Assembly (NCBI RefSeq): GCF_022399565.1
Contig: NZ_JAJTUT010000002.1
Coordinates: forward strand, 310,001-374,000
DNA: 64,000 nucleotides
Direction: 5' to 3'
Source of the DNA: Flavobacterium algicola
Lineage (GTDB): Bacteria > Bacteroidota > Bacteroidia > Flavobacteriales > Flavobacteriaceae
A program made the translations under genes and the position numbers. The notes under the pieces are model-generated. The model did no database searches. It saw nothing but the letters and a program-made list of their open reading frames with translations, and had not been told where the DNA came from. Shown piece after piece: positions 17,692-27,201 of the stretch (position 1 is its first letter; the number at the start of each line of letters is the position of its first letter).

Positions 17692-20082
17692 CTAATTACG
17701 CAATGGTTTTCCTGTTTTCAACATGTGTTGAATACGTTCTAGTGTTTTTCTTTCTGTACATAAAGAAAGAAATGCTTCTCTCTCTAAATCCAGAAGGTAT
17801 TGTTCACTCACCATCGTAGCTTCGGATAAATCACCACCTGCCATAACATAAGCAAGTTTATTGGCGATTTTTTTATCGTGCTCAGAGATGTAACTTCCTG
17901 CAGCCATTTGGTCGGTTCCTACTAAGAACATTCCTAAGGCTTGTTTTCCTAAAACCTTTACATCTTTGCGGTGAATTGGTTGAGTGTAACCTGCCTCGGC
18001 CATGATTAGGGCATGTTTTTTTGCCTCGGCAATTTGGCGGTCTTTATTTACTACAATAATGTCTTTTCCTTTTTGCAATAAACCAGAATCAAATGCTTCG
18101 TAACCCGAAGTAGAAACTTTTGCCATTGCTATCGTTAAGAAATACTCTTGTAGAACATTGAGTTCAACATCATTTTTATGAAATAAATCTGAAGCTCTTA
18201 ATGCCATTTCTTTCGATCCACCACCTCCTGGCAAAACACCTACACCAAATTCAACCAATCCCATATAAGTTTCGGCTGCTGCTACAACTTTATCAGCATG
18301 CAAACTCATTTCGCAACCACCACCAAATGTCATTCCGTGTGGTGCAACTACTACAGGAATACCTGAGTAACGTACGCGCATCATGGTGTCTTGGAAAGTT
18401 TTGATTGCCATATTCAATTCGTCGTATTCTTGCTCTACTGCCATCATAAATATCATACCGATATTTGCTCCTACAGAGAAATTGGCTGATTGATTTCCAA
18501 TTACTAAACCCTGATATTCTTTTTCGGCCAGATCAATACCTTTATTTATGGCTTGTAGTACATCGCCACCGATAGTATTCATTTTTGATTGAAACTCGAT
18601 ATTCAAAATACCATCGCCAAGATCTTGAATAATAGCACCACTATTACTCCACACTTTTTTGCTTTCGCGAATATTATTTAAAATAATAAAGGCATCTTGT
18701 CCAGGAACTTTTTCTTGAGACTTGGTGGGAAGATTATAAAAGTAAGTAGCTCCTTCTTTGATGCTATAGAAACTTGTGTTACCAGAAGCAAGCATTTCAT
18801 TTACCCAAGCTGCGGGTTCAACACCTTCCGCTTTCATCATTTCGATACCTTTTGTAACTCCAATAGCATCCCAAATTTCAAAAGGACCATTTTCCCAACC
18901 AAAGCCAGCTTTCATAGCGTCATCGATTTTAAATAGTTCGTTTGAAATTTCAGGGATACGATTAGAAACATAGGCAAAAAGGGCTGAAAAACTCTTTCTA
19001 TAGAAAATCCCCGCTTTATCAGTTCCTTTTACAAGAACTTTAAAACGATTTATAGGTTTGTCAATTGTCTTTGTTAATTCTAAAGTTGCAAATGATGCTT
19101 TCTTGGCTGCTCTGTATTCTAAAGTATTTAGATCTAGAGTTAAGATTTCTTTACCTTCTTTCTTATAAAAACCTTGGCCTGTTTTGCTTCCTAACCATTT
19201 GTTCTCCATCATCGTATTGATAAAGTCGGGTAATTGAAACAAAGCATGCTGTTCATCTTCGGGGCAGTTTTGTGAAATTCCGTTGGCAACGTGTACCAAA
19301 GTATCTAGCCCTACAACATCTACTGTTCTGAAGGTAGCCGATTTTGGACGACCAATTACTGGTCCTGTTAACTTGTCAATTTCTTCAACTGTTAAGTCCA
19401 TTTCTTTTACCAAATGAAATAAACTTTGTATTCCGAAAATTCCAATTCTATTTCCAATAAAAGCTGGGGTATCCTTAGCAACAACTGACGTTTTTCCTAA
19501 AAATTTTTCACCATAAATAGTAAGGAAGTCCAACACTTCTGTACTTGTTTCTGGCCCTGGTATGATTTCGAATAACTTTAAATAACGTGCTGGGTTAAAA
19601 AAGTGCGTTCCACAGAAATGTTTTTGAAAATCTTCTGTGCGACCTTCGCTCATGAAGTGAATCGGAATTCCTGACGTATTAGATGTAACTAAAGTGCCTG
19701 GCTTTCTAAATTTTTCAATTTGTTCAAAAACCAATTTCTTAATATCCAGACGTTCTACCACTACTTCAATAATCCAATCGACTTGAGCAATTTTTTCCAT
19801 GTCATCTGTCGTGTTACCAGTAGTAATGCGACTGGCAAATTTTTGACTGTAGATTGGAGAAGGTTTTGACTTTAGCGCGTTGGCCAAATGCTCATTTACC
19901 ACGCGATTACGTACTAAGGGAGACTCTAAGGTAAGTCCTTTTTTTGTTTCACTTTCAGTAAGTTCTCTAGGAAGGATATCTAGTAATAAAACTTCGACTC
20001 CAATATTAGCAAAATGACAGGCTATGCCAGAACCCATTATTCCTGATCCTATTACTGCAACTTTTTTAATTGTGCGTTTCAT
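17692..20082 (-). CDS. 3-hydroxyacyl-CoA dehydrogenase / enoyl-CoA hydratase fusion (FadN type)
   Basis: The 796-residue bifunctional enzyme has an N-terminal NAD-binding domain (VAVIGSGIMGSGIACHFA, residues 8-25), helical 3HCDH domains (HFFNPARYLKLFEIIPG, FIGNRIGIFG) and a C-terminal crotonase domain (FGGGCEMSLHADKVV, LVEFGVGVLPGGGGSKEMAL). The domain order is the reverse of E. coli FadB and the same as B. subtilis FadN. It catalyses the middle two steps of beta-oxidation. Its start overlaps the end of the MarR gene by 17 bp, indicating tight coupling. Confidence 0.93.
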   Translation of the reverse strand: MKRTIKKVAVIGSGIMGSGIACHFANIGVEVLLLDILPRELTESETKKGLTLESPLVRNRVVNEHLANALKSKPSPIYSQKFASRITTGNTTDDMEKIAQVDWIIEVVVERLDIKKLVFEQIEKFRKPGTLVTSNTSGIPIHFMSEGRTEDFQKHFCGTHFFNPARYLKLFEIIPGPETSTEVLDFLTIYGEKFLGKTSVVAKDTPAFIGNRIGIFGIQSLFHLVKEMDLTVEEIDKLTGPVIGRPKSATFRTVDVVGLDTLVHVANGISQNCPEDEQHALFQLPDFINTMMENKWLGSKTGQGFYKKEGKEILTLDLNTLEYRAAKKASFATLELTKTIDKPINRFKVLVKGTDKAGIFYRKSFSALFAYVSNRIPEISNELFKIDDAMKAGFGWENGPFEIWDAIGVTKGIEMMKAEGVEPAAWVNEMLASGNTSFYSIKEGATYFYNLPTKSQEKVPGQDAFIILNNIRESKKVWSNSGAIIQDLGDGILNIEFQSKMNTIGGDVLQAINKGIDLAEKEYQGLVIGNQSANFSVGANIGMIFMMAVEQEYDELNMAIKTFQDTMMRVRYSGIPVVVAPHGMTFGGGCEMSLHADKVVAAAETYMGLVEFGVGVLPGGGGSKEMALRASDLFHKNDVELNVLQEYFLTIAMAKVSTSGYEAFDSGLLQKGKDIIVVNKDRQIAEAKKHALIMAEAGYTQPIHRKDVKVLGKQALGMFLVGTDQMAAGSYISEHDKKIANKLAYVMAGGDLSEATMVSEQYLLDLEREAFLSLCTERKTLERIQHMLKTGKPLRN

Positions 20083-20533
20083 TTTCAGTTTTTTCGGTTT
20101 GATTAAAAATAGATTTATTTTGAATTAATTCGTTTATGATTTCTGCTACTTCTATAAAATTCTGAAGTTTGTCCTCAGGGATATGTCTTTTAACAGCATC
20201 ATTAAACTGCATTACATTTTCTCTAGATACAGCTCGTTTTTCCTTTCCTTTTTGAGTTAGATAAATAAGAACACCACGACCATCATCGGGATTCTTTTTT
20301 CTCTCAATAAGACCTTTGTCTTCCATTGACTTCAAGGTACGGGTTAGACTAGTAGCTTCCATACCCATCTTTGGGCCGAGAGCTGTAGATGGAGTTCCAC
20401 TATCTTTATCCATACTTAGCAAAGCAAAGCCAGTTGCCATAGTGCCTCCATGCTTTAGCGCTTCTTCATTATACATTCTTGTAATGGCTTGCCAAGTTGT
20501 TTTTAGGATGTAATCTATGGTTTTATCTTTCAT
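20066..20533 (-). CDS. MarR-family transcriptional regulator of the fad operon
   Basis: The 155-residue winged-helix protein has GMEATSLTRTLKSMEDKGLI (recognition helix) followed by the wing ERKKNPDDGRGVLIYLTQKG. It leads the operon and overlaps the fadN-type gene, so it most likely represses this operon and responds to an acyl-CoA. That role is inferred from position. A -7 box lies just upstream. Confidence 0.88.
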   Translation of the reverse strand: MKDKTIDYILKTTWQAITRMYNEEALKHGGTMATGFALLSMDKDSGTPSTALGPKMGMEATSLTRTLKSMEDKGLIERKKNPDDGRGVLIYLTQKGKEKRAVSRENVMQFNDAVKRHIPEDKLQNFIEVAEIINELIQNKSIFNQTEKTENETHN

Positions 20534-20550
20534 AAGCGTAGTAACTCTTT

Positions 20551-20558
20551 CAAATATA
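20551..20558 (-). promoter_or_regulatory. -7 box TATATTTG for the marR-fad operon
   Basis: On the minus strand an exact TAnnTTTG element lies 17 bp before the MarR ATG, giving a very short leader. No clear -33 element was seen. Confidence 0.5.
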
Positions 20559-20913
20559 AGAAAAAATACTATGCACGCATAATAAAATTAGATTATTTTT
20601 TTGATAAATGAGAGGTACAAGAATACCATTACTTCAAAAGATAATAAAACGCAATAGTAGTTGTTGTAGAGTGGATAGAACTGTAAATAAGAGAACGATT
20701 TTATTTTAGAAGTTACACATTATATAATCACCTTTGTAGTTTATCACATTCAAAAAAAAATGTATCAAAACTAACTTAATAGTTACTGATACATTTATCT
20801 TCTTTATTCTTCGCAGTTCCTGAATTTTCAATCCTACTCTGAAAATCAATAATTTGACTAATAATAGTTTAATTGAAAATCATGAGTTTTAAACAACTTA
20901 AACGAACTTCAAA
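20559..20913. other. Intergenic region between the acyl-CoA ligase gene and marR
   Basis: This AT-rich stretch contains the ligase terminator (20752-20794). No other signal was recognised. Confidence 0.4.
20752..20794 (-). terminator. Terminator after acyl-CoA ligase
   Basis: TGTATCA and TGATACA form the outer stem and GTAACTA / TAGTTA-like arms the inner part. Nine T residues follow on the minus strand, 120 bp past the stop. Confidence 0.6.
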
Positions 20914-22704
20914 TTATTTGACTGTTGCTTGATTGTATATTTTATCAAATAAATTTTTATATTTTTCCATAACAATTTTTCGCTTTAATTTCATAGTAGG
21001 AGTGAGGTGCCCGCTGTCTGCAGACCAAACTTCTGGAGTTAGTTCAAATCTTTTTACTTGCTCCCAGTTCCCAAATTTGCTATTAACTTCATCAATTTCT
21101 GCTTTGATGCGTTCATTCACTTTTTGATTGCTTATCAAATCTTCATTGCTCGATCCAATATCAATTTTATGTATTGCGGCCCATTCTCTAACAAATTCAA
21201 AATTTGGTTGAATGAAAGCAGCTGGCATTTTTTGTCCGTCACCAACTACCATTATTTGATCAATAAAGCGGGATTGTTTCATTGCGTTTTCAATAATTTG
21301 AGGAGCAATATATTTTCCGCCAGAAGTTTTGAACATTTCTTTTTTACGATCGGTAATCTTTAAGAAACCTTCTGCATCAATTTCACCAATATCTCCTGTG
21401 TGAAAGTATCCATTTTCGATCACCTCAGCAGTTTTAGTATCATCTTTAAAATAACCTAACATTACATTTGGACCTTTGCAAAGAATCTCACCATCGGGAG
21501 CAATTTTTACTTCGACATTGCGAATAGGTTTACCTACGGTTCCTACTTTAAATCCTCTTTCTCTCATATCGTTTACTGCGATTACGGGAGAAGTTTCAGA
21601 TAAGCCGTAACCTTCCATTACTGGAATTTGAGCAGCAGCAAAAATGCGAGAGAGCCTTGGTTGTAAAGCAGCACTACCAGAGACCATAAGTTCTAATTTA
21701 CCTCCCAATCCTTCTTTCCATTTACTGAAAATAAGTTTTTGAGCAACTTTTAATTGTAGTTCATACCACCATCCGTTTTTACCATAAGGTTCATAACGTA
21801 AGCCTAAATCATTTGCCCAGAAAAATAATTTTCTTTTGACACCAGTTAGCTCATTACCCTTAGCATAAATTTTATCGTAAACTTTTTCTAAAAGTCTTGG
21901 TACTGCTGTAATAACCGTTGGCTGCACTTCTTTAATATTATCGCTTATCTTCTCAATTGACTCTCCAAAATAAATTGATACACCATAGTATTGGTATAAA
22001 TACAAAATCATTCTTTCAAAAATATGACAGATAGGTAAAAAGCTTAGAGCGCGACTTTTACCTTCTTCAAATGGAATTCTCGGTGCACTATCTAAGACAT
22101 TAGAAACGATGTTTCTATGCGATAGCATAACGCCCTTTGGTCTTCCTGTAGTTCCAGATGTGTAAATAATTGTGGCCAATTGGTCTGTAGTTACGGCTTG
22201 TTTGCGCAGTTCTACTTCCTCTTGATTAGATGCATCTTCTCCTAACTGTAGAATTTCTTTCCAATTTTTACAGTCTGAAATGGTATCAAAGGAATATATT
22301 TCTTTTAATAGCGGAACATTTTTACGTATTTGTTTCAGTTTATTGAATAAGCCTTCATCAGAAATAATACAATATGTCGCCTCACAATGATTTAAAATAT
22401 ATTCATAATCTTCCTCGGAAATTGTAGGGTAGATGGGTACATTTTGAGCTCCAGTTTGTAGGATACCGATATCAACGATATTCCACTCTGTTCTATTGCT
22501 AGTGGATATTACAGCGATTTTATCATCTTTTTGAATTCCCAAGCGCAACAAGCCCCTAGAAATGGCATTGGCTTGAGCTATATATTCTTGAGTTGATGTT
22601 TTTATCCAAGTACCGTCTTGCTTGCTTACCAAAGCATCTGGAATGGATGTGAACTGATCTTGCTGATAGTAAGGAAAGTCGAAAAGTCTGGTTACGGTTG
22701 TCAT
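20914..22704 (-). CDS. Long-chain fatty acid-CoA ligase (AMP-forming)
   Basis: The 596-residue adenylate-forming enzyme has P-loop IIYTSGTTGRPKGVMLSH (near residue 180), VMEGYGLSETSPV, FHTGDIGEIDAEGFLKITDR and KEMFKTSGGKYIAPQ. This is the FadD15/ACSL-like class typical of long-chain ligases. It activates fatty acids to acyl-CoA at the inner membrane, feeding the beta-oxidation enzymes encoded just downstream. It is transcribed in the same direction as, but apart from, the marR operon. There is a separate terminator. Confidence 0.92.
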   Translation of the reverse strand: MTTVTRLFDFPYYQQDQFTSIPDALVSKQDGTWIKTSTQEYIAQANAISRGLLRLGIQKDDKIAVISTSNRTEWNIVDIGILQTGAQNVPIYPTISEEDYEYILNHCEATYCIISDEGLFNKLKQIRKNVPLLKEIYSFDTISDCKNWKEILQLGEDASNQEEVELRKQAVTTDQLATIIYTSGTTGRPKGVMLSHRNIVSNVLDSAPRIPFEEGKSRALSFLPICHIFERMILYLYQYYGVSIYFGESIEKISDNIKEVQPTVITAVPRLLEKVYDKIYAKGNELTGVKRKLFFWANDLGLRYEPYGKNGWWYELQLKVAQKLIFSKWKEGLGGKLELMVSGSAALQPRLSRIFAAAQIPVMEGYGLSETSPVIAVNDMRERGFKVGTVGKPIRNVEVKIAPDGEILCKGPNVMLGYFKDDTKTAEVIENGYFHTGDIGEIDAEGFLKITDRKKEMFKTSGGKYIAPQIIENAMKQSRFIDQIMVVGDGQKMPAAFIQPNFEFVREWAAIHKIDIGSSNEDLISNQKVNERIKAEIDEVNSKFGNWEQVKRFELTPEVWSADSGHLTPTMKLKRKIVMEKYKNLFDKIYNQATVK

Positions 22705-22785
22705 ATGGTTAAATATTATACTGCAAAATAGAGAAAAAAAAGTGATTTTCGGAAAATAATATAATACTATTTAGAAATAATGTAT

Positions 22786-23217
22786 TTAAATTTCGTCAAC
22801 ATAATCTTTGCTTCTTTCTCCGGCTATAAAAATTTTCTTTTTATTGAAATGAATAGAGAGTTGAACAGATGTCCAGTTTTCTTCAGTGTCATTATCTTTT
22901 TTGTACCATAAGGTATATTTTGCACTATCAAAGCCTTTCGTAAAAGCAGGATATCCTTTTTCATTGGATTCAATGCCCCACTTGATAGTATTCTGTGATA
23001 AATCTGTTAGCTGGTAAACACCTGTTCCATTGCTGTTTAATTGTACTATTGGTTCAGAAATTCCATCAAATAAATAAGTACCTGTAATCGTTCTACCAAT
23101 CGTGGTTGTTAGGTATACTTCTTTATCTTGTATTTTGATTAAAGTAGTATTATTTTGTGAACTGACCGTTTTCGAGATGATAAATAAAAGGAGAAAAAAG
23201 AAGTACTGTTTTTGCAT
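22786..23217 (-). CDS. Exported protein of unknown function
   Basis: The 143-residue protein has a signal peptide (FFFLLLFIISKTVSS, cleaved near residue 20). The mature part is beta-rich with repeated polar strands (TGTYLFDG, GTGVYQLTDL, TLWYKKDNDTEENW). I do not recognise a family. It lies alone between the acyl-CoA ligase and a divergent hydrolase gene. It is probably periplasmic. Confidence 0.6.
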   Translation of the reverse strand: MQKQYFFFLLLFIISKTVSSQNNTTLIKIQDKEVYLTTTIGRTITGTYLFDGISEPIVQLNSNGTGVYQLTDLSQNTIKWGIESNEKGYPAFTKGFDSAKYTLWYKKDNDTEENWTSVQLSIHFNKKKIFIAGERSKDYVDEI

Positions 23218-23410
23218 ATTGAAACGAATGTATTTATAACAAATCTAGCCAAAAAATGTTATAATTATAAAATATCAATTTTTTATTTTGTTCTAAAAAA
23301 TTAATTTTAATTACACTAACTAATACTTTAAAGTTTGGCACATTAAAAAATGCTGATTCTTTAAAATTATCGTAATTTAGATTTAAAACTAATCAGACAT
23401 TTAAATATAT

Positions 23411-24256
23411 ATGTTATCAAATCAAAAATTCATTTTAGAGGGAGCGTCCAATAAGGAATTTGCATTGGATATTACTTATTCAGATACTCAGAACAATAAT
23501 GGAACAATAATATTTTGTCATGGATTTAAGGGGTTTAAAGACTGGGGTAGCTGGCAAATGATAGCGAACTATTTTGCAGATAACGGCTTTGCTTTTGTAA
23601 AATTTAATTTTTCTTATAATGGGATGGGGTTAGAAGAGTCTACTGAATTCACTGAACTTGATAAATTTGCTTCTAATACTTTAAGCAAAGAAATGGAGGA
23701 TATTGCTAGTGTGGAGGAATTTTTAATGGGTGATATACCTTCTATTTCTACACTACTCAACACCGACAAAATGTTTATTATAGGTCATAGTAAGGGGGGT
23801 GTTTCTTCTCTTTTATATTGCACTCAATATAAAACCAACATACAAAAAGTGTGTACTTGGGCCAGTCCTTTTGATTTTTACCGTTCATGGAATTCAGAAT
23901 TTATTACAAAATGGAGAACAGATGGTATTCAATATATCAAAAATGCAAGGACGAAACAGCTGATGCCACTTAGTTTAAGTGTGTTGGAGGATATGGAAAT
24001 TAATAAAGATAAATACAGTCTTGTACACGCAGGTAAGAAGCTGGATATTCCGTTATTGATAGTTCAAGGTACAAGTGACGTAGCCGTTAAAATGGAAGAG
24101 GCTAAATTACTGAAAAAACATTTTACGGGAGGAACCCTTCATATTATTGAGGGTGCAAATCATGTGTTTGGCGGTTCTCATCCATTCACAGAAGATAGTT
24201 TGCCAAAGGATACAGATGAGCTTGTGCAAGTTACCAAACATTTTTTTATTGATTAA
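23411..24256 (+). CDS. Alpha/beta hydrolase
   Basis: The 281-residue cytoplasmic hydrolase has oxyanion loop FCHGFKGFKDWG, nucleophile elbow IIGHSKGGVSSLL (Ser near residue 126), acid in VQGTSDVAVK and catalytic His in IEGANHVFGG. The elbow has Lys after the Ser (GHSKGG), as in dienelactone-hydrolase-like esterases. The substrate is unknown. It is a single gene, divergent from the exported protein gene. Confidence 0.82.
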   Translation: MLSNQKFILEGASNKEFALDITYSDTQNNNGTIIFCHGFKGFKDWGSWQMIANYFADNGFAFVKFNFSYNGMGLEESTEFTELDKFASNTLSKEMEDIASVEEFLMGDIPSISTLLNTDKMFIIGHSKGGVSSLLYCTQYKTNIQKVCTWASPFDFYRSWNSEFITKWRTDGIQYIKNARTKQLMPLSLSVLEDMEINKDKYSLVHAGKKLDIPLLIVQGTSDVAVKMEEAKLLKKHFTGGTLHIIEGANHVFGGSHPFTEDSLPKDTDELVQVTKHFFID

Positions 24257-24336
24257 AACCTACACCATTTAATGAAAAATATAATTTTAAATACTTTCTT
24301 TTGGTAGACAAAAAGTAACGCTTTACTCTTTATATC

Positions 24337-24795
24337 CTATGTGCCAAATTGATTTAGATGATGGTCTAAATGTTTGTAGAACATATTATTCCATTCGATA
24401 ATTGTCAAGTTTCCGAAAGAGTGGGACGCCTTATTATCAAAATGAAGTTCTCCTAATTCTTGCACTTTTTGAATGTAGTTTATTAAGCGTTTCTTTTCTG
24501 ATTCGAAATTTTTAGAGCTCTTAATAATAAATATTGGTGCAGTTTGTGAGTTGTGTTTATAGGGCGCTTCACTCGTAACGATTTTTTTTACAAACGTTTT
24601 TAAAACAAATTTCATAAAAAAATTCGGTTCAGGATGCAGCTTTTCGAATACCATTTCATACATAACATTACAATGAGCTAGCATCTGCGCTACGTCCATC
24701 TTACCCCATTTTGGTACAGTGTTGGAGTTTAACGATTCAATACGACTTATTAAAATTTCGGAATTCTTTCTTTCAAAAATGTTTGGTAGCGCCAT
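24337..24795 (-). CDS. DUF1569 (DinB-like) protein
   Basis: The 152-residue helical protein has WGKMDVAQMLAHC near residue 33 and the closing SFGNLTIIEWNNMFYKHLDH plus HLNQF. The spaced His residues are those of the DinB/YfiT-like metal-binding fold. The function is unknown; members may be metal-dependent transferases. It converges on the hydrolase gene at 23411. Confidence 0.75.
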   Translation of the reverse strand: MALPNIFERKNSEILISRIESLNSNTVPKWGKMDVAQMLAHCNVMYEMVFEKLHPEPNFFMKFVLKTFVKKIVTSEAPYKHNSQTAPIFIIKSSKNFESEKKRLINYIQKVQELGELHFDNKASHSFGNLTIIEWNNMFYKHLDHHLNQFGT

Positions 24796-25258
24796 TGCCT
24801 TCTGTTTTGCTTATTAATACTTATGCAAAAAAAATCAAATTTTAAATAATATAACCTTTGCAAATTGAAATATTCAAAGATCAATATTTCTGATTTTACG
24901 AAAATACGATAAAAAAGAATAGATATTTTAAATTAAATTATTACACAGGACGTATAAATTTGGTAAGGTGTATTTAAGAAGATTAAATAATTTTATTATT
25001 AGTTTGGAAGATGAATTTAAAAATGATTAGAAAATTATTTTCATCATATCTTGGATGTAAACTTTGGAACGATTATCATCTCTTCCTTGATTGAAAAATA
25101 TTAACTTTAAGATGTATTTATTTTCGAAAACTATACAGTCACTATTAACTTTGAGATTACTAGTTGATTCACTGTTTCTGTGAAACAATCGACAAGTTGA
25201 TGTAAATTTGGTAAAAAAAAAACGTTTTACTTGTTACAAGTAAAACGTTTTTGAAAAA
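24796..25258. other. Gene-free region
   Basis: These 463 bp of AT-rich DNA contain the terminator at 25213-25252. No RNA gene or repeat was recognised in the rest. Confidence 0.4.
25213..25252 (-). terminator. Terminator of the small hydrophilic protein gene
   Basis: The stem AAACGTTTTACTTG / CAAGTAAAACGTTT has A and T tracts on both sides, directly downstream of the gene at 25259. Confidence 0.85.
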
Positions 25259-25456
25259 TTATTTATTTTTTTCTTCGTTGTTTAATTTATCATCCCAGTC
25301 AGGCTTTTCTCCTTTGAATTTCTGTGTATCTTCATCATAATTCTCATCATTTTTCAATACTTCTTCAAAGTCTTTGTATTCGTGCTTTCTCATATCACTT
25401 CTGTTGTCTGATCCTTTGTGATTTTGATTGTTCGGATTTTGATTTTGTGAGTTCAT
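25259..25456 (-). CDS. Small, highly charged hypothetical protein
   Basis: The 65-residue protein is rich in Asn, Asp, Glu and Lys (NQNPNNQNHKGSDNR, then EDTQKFKGEKPDWDD). It has no hydrophobic segment or Cys and is probably disordered. A strong terminator follows, supporting a real gene. No function is recognised. Confidence 0.55.
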   Translation of the reverse strand: MNSQNQNPNNQNHKGSDNRSDMRKHEYKDFEEVLKNDENYDEDTQKFKGEKPDWDDKLNNEEKNK

Positions 25457-25703
25457 ATCTTTATGTTTTTAAGTTATGATAAAGTTACCCAAAGCATGCA
25501 TGACGAACTTATAAGATTTGTCTTTAAAGTTGTGTAATTTCAATTTATAAGATTATAGTTGAATAAATAAGTATAAATAATTTATGTTTATTTACTTGTA
25601 AATCAATTAATTGTGTTTAGTTGTTTTGATTTAGCAGCTTCTATTTTACGCTTCACAAATTTCCGCACAGTTTCTGTACTTATTTTCTAGCTTCATAATT
25701 TTA

Positions 25704-25711
25704 TAACTTTG
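25704..25711 (+). promoter_or_regulatory. -7 box TAACTTTG
   Basis: An exact TAnnTTTG element lies 14 bp before the ATG of the esterase gene at 25726, so the transcript would have an almost absent leader. Confidence 0.45.
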
Positions 25712-25725
25712 TAAAAAAAAAGATC

Positions 25726-26562
25726 ATGCGTTATTTAATAAGTTGTATAGTTTTAATTTTTACAATTTCAATTGTAGGTTGCAGTTCCAAAAAGATAAAA
25801 GACGAATCTTATCTTACTTCTCTTGTAGTTACGAAGGCAGAAGAGCCAAAGCTTAATATTTTCACGCCGAGAAGTAAGAATGTTGCCGCTCCTATTTTAA
25901 TTTTTGTTCATGGAGGATATTGGAACAGTGGTCGAAAAGGTACTTATGATTTGATGGGACGCAATTTTGCAAGTAAAGGTATTGTAACAGTAATTCCAGA
26001 TTATACATTAAGCCCAACAGCCAATTACGATCAAATGACCAAAGAAATAGCGGCTGTAATTAAATGGGTGAAAAAACATTCTAAAGAGTACAACGGTAAC
26101 CCAGATCAAATATTTATTACAGGTCACTCAGCGGGTGGTCACCTAGCAGCATTAGCTGTCATGAATCCAAAATATGGTATTGATTCTAAGAGTATATCAG
26201 GAATTATTTTGAACGATGCGGCGGGATTGGATATGGAAAGTTATTTGAAACAAAACCCACCTACAACAGATCATGATTATCTGGCCACTTGGACAAATAA
26301 ACCAGAAAACTGGAAAGATGCTTCTCCTATTAATTTCATAAATAAAAATACTCCGCCCATACTAATGTACGTAGGGGAGAAGACATATCCTTCTATTAAG
26401 GAGAGTAATATTGCTTTTTTAAAAGTATTACATACCTATCAGCCAAAAGTTAAACCTATTTATCTAAACAAGAAGCATGTTCCCATGGCCACACAGTATT
26501 TTTGGCCTTATAGTGATCGATTTGATGAAGTCATTAATTTTATAGAAACAAATAGTAAATAA
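25726..26562 (+). CDS. Alpha/beta hydrolase lipoprotein (esterase)
   Basis: The 278-residue protein has lipobox TISIVGCSSKK (Cys19). Catalytic features of the HSL/carboxylesterase type are FVHGGYWNSGRKG (oxyanion HGG), ITGHSAGGHLAAL (Ser nucleophile) and a C-terminal His in NKKHVPMA. It probably hydrolyses small or feruloyl/acetyl esters at the cell envelope. It converges with the META-domain gene, the stops being only a few bases apart. Confidence 0.82.
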   Translation: MRYLISCIVLIFTISIVGCSSKKIKDESYLTSLVVTKAEEPKLNIFTPRSKNVAAPILIFVHGGYWNSGRKGTYDLMGRNFASKGIVTVIPDYTLSPTANYDQMTKEIAAVIKWVKKHSKEYNGNPDQIFITGHSAGGHLAALAVMNPKYGIDSKSISGIILNDAAGLDMESYLKQNPPTTDHDYLATWTNKPENWKDASPINFINKNTPPILMYVGEKTYPSIKESNIAFLKVLHTYQPKVKPIYLNKKHVPMATQYFWPYSDRFDEVINFIETNSK

Positions 26563-26566
26563 TATA

Positions 26567-26998
26567 TTATTTGTTTGCATCTTTAAAACGCATCATAGGT
26601 ACATCTCCAACCATTAGATTTAATTTACCATCTTGATCGATTTTGTACTTATCTATTTTTTGAATCATATTCATGAACACTTTTTCACCTTCTCCGCAAA
26701 ACATCATTGTTGTAGGTCCTGCTTCACCAAATGAAATACTGCTTCCAGATGTAGAAAATCCTGCCGAATAGCCATTGCAACTATTATTGCCGGTTACGGT
26801 CATTGATTCTTTATTAAAAGTTATTACAGGTTTCTTATTGGGATAAAGACCGCTAAATGCAATTCTAGGTCCGGATATATATTCTAATTCCCAATTGGTA
26901 GTAGTATATAATTTATCGTTTGTGTCATTTTTTGTACTAGCACAAGCAAATAGTATTAAACTGAATATAGAAGTTATGATTATGGATTTAAATTTCAT
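26567..26998 (-). CDS. META/HslJ-domain lipoprotein
   Basis: The 143-residue protein has lipobox LILFACASTKN (Cys19), then TNWELEYISGPRI, KPVITFNKESMTVTGNNSCN and the closing GEGEKVFMNMIQK, the pattern of META domains (heat-shock HslJ-like). It is envelope-associated; the molecular role is unknown. It is a single gene. Confidence 0.78.
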   Translation of the reverse strand: MKFKSIIITSIFSLILFACASTKNDTNDKLYTTTNWELEYISGPRIAFSGLYPNKKPVITFNKESMTVTGNNSCNGYSAGFSTSGSSISFGEAGPTTMMFCGEGEKVFMNMIQKIDKYKIDQDGKLNLMVGDVPMMRFKDANK

Positions 26999-27133
26999 GG
27001 TAGTAAATATTTATATGTTAATTATTGAAAATCAATTTATATCTGTTCAACAAAGTTATTTTATTAGTCACAAAATAACAATAAAAGTGGTAAGATTTAA
27101 CGCAAATTAATCTCTTCCTTAATTTTATAATAA

Positions 27134-27188
27134 CTAGAAAACGCAAGTCAATTATCATTTTAAGTGATGAATTGAGTTGCGTTTTCTA
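27134..27188 (-). terminator. Terminator-like hairpin after add
   Basis: TAGAAAACGCAA pairs with TTGCGTTTTCTA, with a partly paired 31-base interior. It lies 14 bp below the adenosine deaminase stop. The T tract is short. Confidence 0.55.
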
Positions 27189-27201
27189 ATTAATGAGATT
27201 T

